A stretch of DNA of 64,000 nucleotides, taken from contig DDEN01000063.1 of assembly GCA_002336115.1 (NCBI GenBank), positions 1-64,000 of the forward strand. The letters run 5' to 3'. This DNA comes from Chitinophagaceae bacterium UBA1953 (GTDB lineage Bacteria; Bacteroidota; Bacteroidia; Chitinophagales; Chitinophagaceae). This document shows positions 27,317-35,600 of the stretch, piece after piece. Made by a program: the position numbers and the translations under genes. How positions within the stretch are numbered: position 1 is the stretch's first letter; every line of letters starts with the position of its first letter. Under the pieces are notes generated by a model. The model was not told the origin of the DNA. It searched no databases and saw only the letters and a list, made by a program, of their open reading frames with translations.

Positions 27317-27366
27317 TCAAAAATAAATGGCTGCTGCAACTAATTCAATCCTACAAAATGGGGATA
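27317..27366 (-). promoter_or_regulatory. Island promoter H: dyad plus -7 element
   Basis: On the minus strand, dyad TATCCCCATTTTGTAGGATT (27366-27347), 21 nt, then TATTTTTGA (27325-27317), which fits TAnnTTTG. The ATG at 27249 is 67 nt away. The arms are less perfect, but TC at 3-4 and GA at 17-18 are kept. Confidence 0.6.
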
Positions 27367-27426
27367 TTTCCAGCCGGGCATCAAAGCACGTAAAACAGTA
27401 AAACTGCTGATGAAACATTGCATTTA

Positions 27427-27476
27427 ATTCCCCCTAAAAGGGGAGAAAAAGCATTGATTCATTTTGATATTTTTAT
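27427..27476 (+). promoter_or_regulatory. Island promoter G: dyad plus -7 element
   Basis: Dyad ATTCCCCCTAAAAGGGGAGA at 27427-27446, 21 nt, then TATTTTTAT at 27468-27476. The ATG follows 32 nt later. It is divergent from promoter H across a shared 259-bp gap. The centre is A-rich here where most copies are T-rich. Confidence 0.6.
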
Positions 27477-27508
27477 CCCGGTTAATCTGAACAATAAAAA
27501 AAGAAACA

Positions 27509-28363
27509 ATGACTGAAATGAAGCAATTACCATCTTTAGTATTAATACTCCTGGTATTCTTTGCAGGAATATCCAGCACATCAGGGCAAAGAAATTATAA
27601 CCAGCTAAAAATTAATTCTTCTGTTGTGTTTATTGAAAACCTTGTACAGACAGATGCACTGGGTGCCGATGGAAAAATTCAACACACAGCCAGTTTTGAT
27701 TTAAAATTAAATAACGACGAAGCCACGAGAATAATCGTTTCTGCTATTCAGTCGGTTATTACTGCACGGCAAGGGTTCAGAACAAAAACAGCCGGCACAT
27801 CGGATGTTCAGATGTTGTTCAGCAGCATTAACAGCAGCACAATGGTTGTAATGGATGAACGGTCATACTCGGGAATCGTTATTGATGAAATAAAACTTCC
27901 GGAACTGAATGCCGCCGAACTGGCAACGCTGAAAATATCTGTAAAGCTGAGAGCTTCAACAGTTACTGCATTGCCTGCAGGTGGTCGGGCACCCAACCTT
28001 TCGCTAATTAGGAAAACCGATATTGCCTCTTCAAATTTCAAAGTTTCAATAGGCGCACTTCCCTGCAACCGCATTTCAAAAGTGAGCAGTATTACATTTA
28101 GACCGGGCAGTGGTAATGCCGCAAATTTTGTGATTGAATTATCGGGCGTAGATGGCACCCCCTGGAACCAATGGTTTACCAGCGGAGCAGGAGGTATAAA
28201 AAAAGAGCAGGGAATCATTAGCCTGCTGAGCAAAGATTTTCAAACTTCTTTATTCACGTTTCAGTTAAGCGATATCGAAATTGTATCATACTCTGTTGCA
28301 AACAACGGATCAGTTACAAAGGCAATCGTTGGTTTAAGAGTAAGGTCGGTAGCGATCATGTAA
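27509..28363 (+). CDS. Exported protein of unknown family, 284 aa
   Basis: Not firmly recognised. A hydrophobic leader ends ISSTSGQ. The mature part has two regions: residues 30-160, beta-rich with helix NAAELATLKISVKLRAS, and residues 180-284 starting GALPCNRISKVSSITFRPG. The second region includes VDGTPWNQWFTSGAGGIKK and a closing FTFQLSDIEIVSYSVAN with VGLRVRSVAI. The second part faintly recalls T4 gp19-like tail-tube proteins, which end with similar strands, but the leader argues for export and no other tail gene is near. First and apparently only gene behind promoter G. Confidence 0.6.
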   Translation: MTEMKQLPSLVLILLVFFAGISSTSGQRNYNQLKINSSVVFIENLVQTDALGADGKIQHTASFDLKLNNDEATRIIVSAIQSVITARQGFRTKTAGTSDVQMLFSSINSSTMVVMDERSYSGIVIDEIKLPELNAAELATLKISVKLRASTVTALPAGGRAPNLSLIRKTDIASSNFKVSIGALPCNRISKVSSITFRPGSGNAANFVIELSGVDGTPWNQWFTSGAGGIKKEQGIISLLSKDFQTSLFTFQLSDIEIVSYSVANNGSVTKAIVGLRVRSVAIM

Positions 28364-28476
28364 GAAGTGGGTTACTTTTTACTGTCTGATTGCCTTCATG
28401 TACAACCGGGAGTTTTGCCAAAGCCGACCCCCTGGAATTTATTTGTACTTATTTTATTCGCTTAGTTCCTTGTTTC

Positions 28477-28533
28477 GTGACTCATAAACCATTTACTATT
28501 TTGCTTTTTGAGACAGGAGCCGGGGCGTTAGCC
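28477..28533. repeat. Degenerate extragenic repeat, copy 1
   Basis: About 57 bp, roughly 70 percent identical by eye to 29100-29156. Shared words are AAACCATTTA, GAGACA, CCGG and GCGTT. The stop codon of the 28528 gene lies inside this copy. Confidence 0.55.
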
Positions 28534-28947
28534 ACGTTTTTTGGATTTACGTAATAGTTCCTTTATTTCTTCTGAAGTTGTGATAAAACGAAACGTACCC
28601 AACGTGTAATCGTTGTACAAAGTAAGGCTGCTGGTTTTTGCACCTGCCTTACTGAAAATTGTTTCAAAAACATAAACCTGGTTCGGGTCTGATTTGTCGA
28701 TTCCGATAAACCTGAAAGATTTCAGTGTTCCATATTCTTCAAGAAATGCTGCATTCTGGTCATTGGTCCATAACGGGCTGGCAGATTGCATCTCATTGGG
28801 TATATGCCCAAACATGGCATTTATACTATCGCCCTGACCTTTATTATAAAACTTTTGAAACTTTGACATTGCATTATTATAGTCAGTTATTGATTGTCCG
28901 GCAACAGCAATTGGCAGCAGAAAGAGAATCAGTGCAAAGTATTTCAT
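28528..28947 (-). CDS. Small secreted protein, DUF3887-like, 139 aa
   Basis: A signal peptide ends at AVAGQ (about 18). The mature part starts with a helix (YNNAMSKFQKFYNKGQGDSI), then a curved-sheet pattern (GTLKSFRFIG, VYVFETIFSKAGAKTSSLTL). This resembles the SnoaL/NTF2-like DUF3887 type in which a small cone-shaped fold is exported. It ends in a basic tail (LLRKSKKRG). A TATATTTGA word (TAnnTTTG type) lies 30-40 bp upstream, but no island dyad does. The stop codon sits in a repeat, so the C-terminus may have been altered by repeat insertion. Confidence 0.6.
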   Translation of the reverse strand: MKYFALILFLLPIAVAGQSITDYNNAMSKFQKFYNKGQGDSINAMFGHIPNEMQSASPLWTNDQNAAFLEEYGTLKSFRFIGIDKSDPNQVYVFETIFSKAGAKTSSLTLYNDYTLGTFRFITTSEEIKELLRKSKKRG

Positions 28948-28963
28948 ACAATAGCTATTAAGT

Positions 28964-29575
28964 GTTTAGCAGATATATCAAATATACTGAAAGCTTTAAA
29001 CGGTTATGGTGTTGCTAAAAAAATTAACTGTAACATGCAATTGGGCAACCTGTGTATAATACATAAATCTGTAAAAAATTCCTCTTTTGGGTATGGTACG
29101 TGTTTCACAAACCATTTATGATTCCGATTCGTGAGACACGAACCGGTGCGTTTGGCGGCTAATCATGTTGTGCAGTCACCCGTTGGGTGAACAGACAACA
29201 GTTCCCGCCTTCCCGTCTTCCCGGCAACTTAATTTAATTCTATGTGATGCTTTGAGCTTTTATGGCAAAAACAGATTGCTTCGGCACAAAGCCAGTACAC
29301 AAAGCCAACTTACCCACCGATGCTTTGATCGGGGCTTTCAGCTCGCAAAGACGGAGAGATGATGATTGTTCTTTGTACAGCTCTGTGTACTCCGTGTCTC
29401 TGTGGTTAAAAAAATCATGGCAAAACCTATTACCACCAGTAAACATGCCAACAAACAGTTCATCCAACCTGAAACCATAATCCCGATAGTTATCGGGATC
29501 AAACTTCAAACTACTTTCTTTCCGTCCCCCGTCTTTCCGACTTCTCTTCCCAACTTCAAACTACCTTTTCTTCTT
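28964..29575. other. Gene-free stretch with repeats
   Basis: I see no credible gene. It holds the second copy of the 57-bp repeat (29100-29156), a phrase with CTCTGTGTACTCCGTGTCTCTG near 29380 of a kind common between genes in Bacteroidota, and a 9-bp perfect stem ATCCCGATA/TATCGGGAT at 29480-29499. Short open frames here overlap these repeats and lack leaders or recognisable domains. Confidence 0.6.
29100..29156. repeat. Degenerate extragenic repeat, copy 2
   Basis: Direct partner of 28477-28533, in the same orientation. The two copies flank the small gene at 28528. Confidence 0.55.
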
Positions 29576-29983
29576 TCAGGATTTCTTCATTTTACTGGCA
29601 TTCAGTTTACCATAGGCAAACGAAATCGCAGTAAACACAATCCATACTGCAGAAAATAACAACAGACCTTTCAGGTTGGCCTGCACATCTTCCGGGTCAA
29701 AACGTCCGTGAATGCGTTTATGAAAAAATTTATTCGAATAGTCCTGCGCATATTCAATGGCCATACCAAAAAAGTAAAGCACGGCAAAAACAATGGCATG
29801 CCTGGTAATACTTTTTTGAACAAACAATACATTCAGAAACGCAGCAGCCAAAAAGTAAAACAGGGAATGTAATTCTTTATCAATATGCCTGAACCCCGAT
29901 GGCAGTTTAATTAAGAATCCTGCTACCGATACAAAGAGGCATAGAATAACCAAACTAATTTTAGTACTGGTATTTAGTTTCAT
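29576..29983 (-). CDS. VanZ-like membrane protein, 135 aa
   Basis: Small integral membrane protein of the VanZ-like family. Four hydrophobic helices are visible (ISLVILCLFVSVAGFLI; LFYFLAAAFLNVLFV; IVFAVLYFFGMAIEY; LLLFSAVWIVFTAISFAYG). Family marks are DKELHSLFYF between helices 1 and 2, IEYAQ at the end of helix 3, and RFDPEDVQANLKG before helix 4. VanZ itself lowers teicoplanin susceptibility, but most family members have no known role. Monocistronic; basic C-terminal tail. Confidence 0.8.
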   Translation of the reverse strand: MKLNTSTKISLVILCLFVSVAGFLIKLPSGFRHIDKELHSLFYFLAAAFLNVLFVQKSITRHAIVFAVLYFFGMAIEYAQDYSNKFFHKRIHGRFDPEDVQANLKGLLLFSAVWIVFTAISFAYGKLNASKMKKS

Positions 29984-30171
29984 TGTTTGTTTACTGTATG
30001 GAGATAAAATACATCAAAGGTTAAATGTAAACAGAAAGCTCTATTCAATTTTCTTTTGTGCTTAGTCTCTTACCTTGGTACAAGTGTTCCACCTGTATTT
30101 TGAGGATCACTTGTTGCCTGTTAAACAAGCTCCGGCTACATCGGAGAATTGATTAACAACACTTCAGGTTT

Positions 30172-30276
30172 ATTACTGCAAAAGATTTTGTACAGCATCA
30201 GCATTTCAAATGCCCGATACAATCAGGAAATATTGTTTGGCAGCAGGTGATCTTGCAGAACACCTACGCCAGCAAG
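30172..30276. repeat. Structured interspersed repeat R1
   Basis: About 100 bp, matching 31220-31318 with few changes. Core words in order: CATTTCAAATGCCCGAT, CAATC-GGAAATATT, GGCAGCAGGTGATCTT, CAGAACACCT and CGCCAGC. Internal dyads are CATTT/AAATG and AGGTG/CACCT. Confidence 0.6.
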
Positions 30277-30318
30277 AGTTCTTTGAAGTAATACAGTTCA
30301 CATTAAGTACTAAAGAGC

Positions 30319-30369
30319 ATTTATTCAGCAGCAGTATTTCAAATGCCCATTGCACCTGATAGCTACCGG
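30319..30369. repeat. Partial copy of the structured repeat R3
   Basis: About 50 bp with CAGCAGTATTTCAAATGCCC followed by a diverged part. It starts about 43 bp past R1 in the same orientation. Confidence 0.45.
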
Positions 30370-30451
30370 ACCGGGGAATATTCTATGACAGCCTGTGGAC
30401 TCTTGCATTTGTATGAATCGGTTTGTATTTTGGAACATGCTGCTACAAACC

Positions 30452-31147
30452 ATGAATGACACAGAACTTACGCTTGAAGTAAGAAGAGATTACGAGAAAC
30501 TCCGAAACAGCAGTTTCGACCGGCTGGGTAAAGAATATGACCGGGAAAGAAAAAAATTAAAGATTGATAAGACCCGTGTATTTACCAAAGAATACAGTAT
30601 TAAAACAGCGAGCAAAAACAACTGGCTGATTTTTTTGCGGAAAAAACCTTCTGAGAAAAATTACAAAGGGTTAAATACTATTACAATTGCTGCTATAACT
30701 TATTACCGGAATGCTTTTGGTTTAAGGGTCTTTAATCCTGCCCATCCGAAAATTATGGTAGTGCAAAACGGTCATTTCTTTAACCGCTATAATGAAAGGC
30801 TGAACCTGAACCTAACGGATAGTATTGATGTGGTAAAACATTATTATAAGCACAATTTAGATGTTACGCATACCCTCACAGACCAGGAGGGTGGAGACTT
30901 TGTGATTGGCTTTTGCCGTGATGGTTTTGAACTGGGCGAGTTTCAGCATGATGCCTCATGGCTGGTGATTAAAACCTTTGTGAGTAATGATATGATGCGG
31001 GCAGACCAGGATGAGGTGGCAAAAAACCTGTTTTTTAAACAGCAACTCAATCTGGCCTTGAATGCAAAAAATCCTTTTACTGATAAAACAGCCAATGGTT
31101 ACGACAGAGACAGGCTAACTGTAAGAAACGGGTTTAATCCAGATTAG
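30452..31147 (+). CDS. Hypothetical protein, 231 aa
   Basis: Not recognised. The frame is open from a GTG at 30395 and an ATG at 30413; the ATG at 30452 (MNDTELTLEVRRDYEKLR) gives the most natural N-terminus. A charged helical start (DRLGKEYDRERKKLKIDKT) is followed by a mixed alpha/beta part with IMVVQNGHFFNRYNERLNLN and FVIGFCRDGFELGEFQ. There is no leader, so it is probably cytosolic. Similar-looking repeats (R1/R3 and R2) lie on both sides, so the gene could have moved with them (inference). Confidence 0.55.
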   Translation: MNDTELTLEVRRDYEKLRNSSFDRLGKEYDRERKKLKIDKTRVFTKEYSIKTASKNNWLIFLRKKPSEKNYKGLNTITIAAITYYRNAFGLRVFNPAHPKIMVVQNGHFFNRYNERLNLNLTDSIDVVKHYYKHNLDVTHTLTDQEGGDFVIGFCRDGFELGEFQHDASWLVIKTFVSNDMMRADQDEVAKNLFFKQQLNLALNAKNPFTDKTANGYDRDRLTVRNGFNPD

Positions 31148-31219
31148 CAGAAGAACAGTTGTTGCATTTTAAAACAGTTCCTGATGGTTCGGAAAATTTA
31201 GTAACTGTAACTCATATTT

Positions 31220-31318
31220 ACTATTGCAAAACATTTTATGCAGCAGCATTTCAAATGCCCGATGCAATCGGGAAATATTAAATGGCAGCAGGTGATCTTT
31301 CAGAACACCTGCGCCAGC
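31220..31318. repeat. Structured interspersed repeat R2
   Basis: The best structured copy: CCCGATgcaATCGGG forms a perfect 6-bp stem, and AGGTG...CACCT a second one. Same orientation as R1. It fills most of the 294-bp gap between two genes. Confidence 0.6.
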
Positions 31319-31441
31319 CAGCGCTCGCCCACTTCTTCCCCGCCTGACTAGCGGGCAGGGAAATGACGGAGTAAAAACTTTCATTGTTTTTAAAACTAAT
31401 AAAATTAGTATCTTGTTACTCTATCATTCACAAAAACAGAT

Positions 31442-32273
31442 ATGAAAAAAGAGCTGATCGCCGAACTGTTCGGTCAATTTGAAAACGCCTGTTATGAGTA
31501 TAAGGGTATTGAATGCTGGAGCGCCAGAGAGTTACAGGAGGTATTTCATTACAGTGAATGGCGGAATTTCCAGAAAGTTATAGATAAGGCTGTTACAGCC
31601 TGTGAGTCTGCAGGTGAAAAAAAAGAAGACCATTTTGTTGAATTCAACAAAATGGTGGGGTTGGGCAGTGGTGCTCAGCGGGAAGTGCATGATATTGCCC
31701 TTACCCGATATGCCTGTTACCTTGTGGCACAAAATGGAGACCCGGCAAAACCTTCTATTGCTTTTGCTCAAACGTATTTTGCTGTACAAACCCGCAAGCA
31801 GGAACTGATTGAACAGCGGCTGCTTGATGTTGCCCGTGTAAGTGCCCGTGAAAAATTAAGTAAGAGTGAAAAGAAACTGTCGGGGATTATTTATGAACGT
31901 AGTGTTGATGAAAAAGGGTTTGCCCTGATCCGTTCAAAAGGAGACGAGGCTTTATTTGGGGGTAACAGCACCAATGATATGAAGAAGAAATTAGGTGTAC
32001 CTGCTACAAGACCCCTGGCTGATTTCCTGCCAGTACTGACCATTAAAGCAAAAGACTTTGCCACCGAGCTTACCAGTCATAATGTTGCTGAAAGGTGAGC
32101 AGTTCGTCAGTAAGGAACATGTTGATAATAACCTGGCTGTAAGAAAGATGCTCAAAGAACGGGGTGTGTTACCAGAACAATTGCCTGCTGCCGAAGATGT
32201 GAAAAAGGTTCAACGGAAACTGGAGAGTGATGAAAAGAAAATACTCAGGGAAATGAAGAAAAAGAAGTCGTGA
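31442..32273 (+). pseudogene. dinD: dinD-like gene with a frameshift
   Basis: The first part (31442-32098, 218 codons) is a clear DinD homologue: YKGIECWSARELQEVFHYSE, then HFVEFNKMV, DIALTRYACYLVAQNGDP and a C-terminal ATRPLADFLPV. It stops at TGA 32096. The C-terminal part continues in the next frame: GEQFVSKEHVDNNLAVRKML, then LPEQLPAAEDVKKVQRKLES, to 32273. The joint span (about 277 codons) matches the usual DinD length of about 274, so a one-base gain or two-base loss near 32085-32095 explains it. DinD is a LexA-controlled damage protein in E. coli that acts on RecA filaments. A sequencing error or a split functional gene is possible. Confidence 0.75.
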
Positions 32274-32638
32274 GAAGGAAGAAGGTGTTGAGGCGGAAGA
32301 TATGAGTAAAGGAGCAGATTGCTTCGTCGTTCCTCCTCTGCCGTTGCAGCCTGAGTCAACGACTCGCAATGTTAGCGAGTGTGATTATTCTTCGTGTATC
32401 TCTGTGTTTTTGTGCTTCTGTGGCAAAACCTTTCCGCAAAAACGAAAAGTGAACAGCCGGGAAAAATTTTACCACGAAGCATTCTGCACGAAATAGTTTG
32501 TTGCTTCGTGGAGAGGAGATTTCTCACCCACGATTCGCCACTTCGAAGTAATGGAGAAAGAGACTGGGTACTTCGTAGCAGCAGATTTCTCGGTTGTGGA
32601 TCCCTCGCTTCGCTCGCCCACTTCCTCGAAATGACAGA
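32274..32638. other. Gene-free stretch
   Basis: Open frames here do not look like genes. It contains a CTTCGTGTATCTCTGTG-type phrase near 32390 and a CTTCGCTCGCCCACTTCCTC phrase near 32610, similar to text at 31320. Both look like degenerate extragenic repeats. Confidence 0.5.
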
Positions 32639-35600
32639 TCAACCATTTACTTCAAACACATCCATAAACACCAGCCTTTCACCCATGTGTACGGTATTGG
32701 CATTGCCAAAATCGCCATTGGGGAAACGCAACGGATCTTTGGGATGCAGTTCAAATTCCTTTACCACAACCCGGTAGGGCTTGCCCTTCCATTGTGCAGG
32801 CAGTTCAATATCGGCTGCATAGAGGAAGTTGTTGCCTTGTATCATGTCCTTGGTTACTTCGCCCACCTTGGTATAAATGGTGGTGCTTACCTGCCTGTTG
32901 TTGATGCTGATAAAGGCCTCTTCTGTTTTGGGCAGCATGGTATTTTCAACTGTTACTTCAATCTTGGTTCTTGGCTTGTAGTTCAGTGCCGCCATAGCCA
33001 TGCCTTCCTGTGGTTTAAAGGCTATCAGCCCGCTGATGGCTACTTTAAACTTATTGGTTTGTGCATCGAGCTGCAGGGCTGTGTTACGCTGCGGTACCAG
33101 TTGCAGCCAGTCGGCATGTACAATACTGCTTGCACAGCAATCGTACCGTACGGTGCGTACCGAATCACGCTGGTAACGTACCAATGCCAGTTTTGCAAAA
33201 GGAAAATAAGCTTGGTTAATGGCAATGGGTATATCGGCAAAATACATCTGCCGGTCTTCATCGTACAACACATTGTATGCAGCAATATCAACCCTCATGG
33301 TTTTATCTTCCTGCAGGTACACACTGTCGTAATCGGCAGCAAACGGAAAGGCTGCTTTTGTTGGCAGGTTCAGCCCGTTTAAATCGCCGCTGATAAATAC
33401 CGGGTCTTTACCCCAAACAGTGCAATGCTTCATGATGTCGGCACCGCTGCTGCCTTCGGGAGCCAGCACAACGCCAAGGCGTTCGCCCTCGCCACTGCTG
33501 TACCAGGGGCGTTTGAGATATACACGTATGTTACCGTTGCGTACATGCGTGGTGAGGTTGCCCTTTGTGTTTTTGATCCAGTTAAACGATGGAATTACAT
33601 AACTCACAATAGGAGCAATGGGGCGTGCCGTGCTGAGGATGTTTAGTTTTTTTACAGCACCTTCACGGTTTAGCGGAAACTCCTGTTTGCTTTTTGCTGC
33701 CTGTGCAACCAGTGCTGTAAAATATTCCCTGTAACGGGTAGTGGCAATGGGTTTGTAGTTGACCCAGCGGTGTTTGGTATCGCCAAAGTACTGCACCAGC
33801 GGATCATCGGCTGTGGCATCTTTTGGTGCGGGCTGGCCCGGCCATTGCGACTGGTTGTTTTTGAGTTTTACTGCATCGTACGCAATATGTATGGTTGCCA
33901 CATGTGCAGCTGCAGGCACCTGCTTCGGACCAAGTTCTGCAAGATCATCTTTAAACTCTGTCCAGCTGGCTTCAATATCAACCTGTGTACTGCTTTTTCC
34001 ATGCAGGGTTAATTCCGCATCAAGCAGGGCAGTTGTTTCGTTGTAATAACGTTGCGGTGTAAGTGAAGTAAACTCAGGTGTGGTAATGGGTTGCTGTACC
34101 GCATGCACAAGTGTTATTTTTCTCCAGGGCGAAAACATCCAGTGCCTTCCTGTTTTGATTTTTGTTTTTACATCGGGAGCAGCAGTAATCATTTTCTGCA
34201 TGGCCGATAGTTTCTCCACATCATCGGGCCGCCAGAACGATGCATAGTTTACAATGGCCCTTTCACCTTTTGGAAGATAAACTGTAAACAGTCGTTTTGC
34301 ATTATCCCATGCTGCCGGCTGTGTGCCTTCCATTAAACGGATACGGATGCTCTTTGGATTTTTCCATTGCTCAATGGTATAAGCAGTGTTGGAGCTTGCA
34401 TCATTCACTTCATCATTAAAATAAAAACTGAAGCGGCGTGATACACCGGGTGTCCACCCGTTGATGCTTTGTGATTCATTGTTTACAAAGAACACAACGC
34501 CTGCGGCCATGGGATCGGCCAGGTATTCCAGTTCCAGGTTCTGCTTATCACCATCAATAATGTTTTTGTTAGATGGTTTTAAGTCTTCGGGTTTTACTTC
34601 ATAATCTTTTGATACAATGTAATCGTACATCTGTTTGGCAGCTGTTGCATTGCCACTGCCAAAAGCTGCATCAAACATGCCATGCATTTCAGCCATCTGC
34701 TGGCTGTTGCGTGGCGCTTTGATATGGCGTGTTGCATGTGGCGGGTATTGTTTGCCAGCTGCAATATTCTTTGATTCATAATCGGCTGATGCCACATTGT
34801 AATTACTGCGCACCACCATGTGTTCCACACTTTCACCATCACGGCTTTCATTACCCTGGATGAGGAAGGGAGAAGGCAATGGTTCGTAACGCTGGTATTT
34901 GATTCCGGTGATGATGGTTTCGGTTGTGTTTTCGGGAGCAATGTTGGCGGGCAGACTGTTACCTGCAAGATCAACGGTGCGGATTTTTACACGATAGGTT
35001 TTACCAAAACGCAGCATGGGTAAGGAACCTTTTACTGATTTTGTTTTTACCTGCAGCCTGAAGTCAACACTGTTGGGTAAGAGATATTTTTTCTCTTCTT
35101 CTTTTCTTGAACTTACTTCGCCACCATCGCCGGGATTGTTCACACCTTTGCCCGGTTTGGGTACAGAAAGACTCCAGCCTTCCCAACGAGCTATCACTTC
35201 GTTTACATGCACACTGTTTTTATCGTTCTCATCTTCCACCACTGCTGTCTGCATAAAGCCTTCATCTTCAGTAATACCATCAATCATTACGGTGTTACCA
35301 CTCACTGGTGCAAACTGGTACTCTTCCAGTTTCTTGTGCAATGAATACCATTTATCGGGTTTATCATCATACGCAATATCCATGCGGTAGCCCTGCAATA
35401 AATCATCGGCATACATCACCTCCTCTTTGGGTAAGAGAATTTTTGCATTAAGTAAAACAGGGTTGAACGAAGTAATGGTTTGCTGTGCTGCTGTTGCACT
35501 GCTAATTTTTGTATTGAAAGTATCTAAGCGGAACAGCTTTTTATAAATAGCTTCTGCATGACCGTTCTTTGCCACACCAATACCGGCTGTACGCATAAAG

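Larger units (their letters stand above)
29984..30451. other. Gene-free stretch with structured repeats
   Basis: No gene supported. It contains a near-full repeat copy (30172-30276) and a partial copy (30319-30369) of the element described at 31220-31318. It also has a short CTCCGgctacatCGGAG hairpin near 30130. Confidence 0.55.

Noticed and set aside
29480..29499. 9-bp perfect stem as a terminator
   Set aside because: It has no T run and no gene ends nearby in the right direction; it matches a common extragenic palindrome type.
29165..29659. Several short open frames between 29.1 and 29.7 kb
   Set aside because: They run through extragenic repeat text or antisense to the VanZ-like gene, and have no leader, domain or plausible start.
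28964..32638. An insertion sequence or prophage remnant in the gene-poor stretch
   Set aside because: No transposase, integrase or terminal inverted repeats were found; only short structured repeats are present.
32302..33382. Open frame of 262 codons on the plus strand at 32594
   Set aside because: It lies mainly antisense to the well supported 1410-residue gene and shows only shadow composition.
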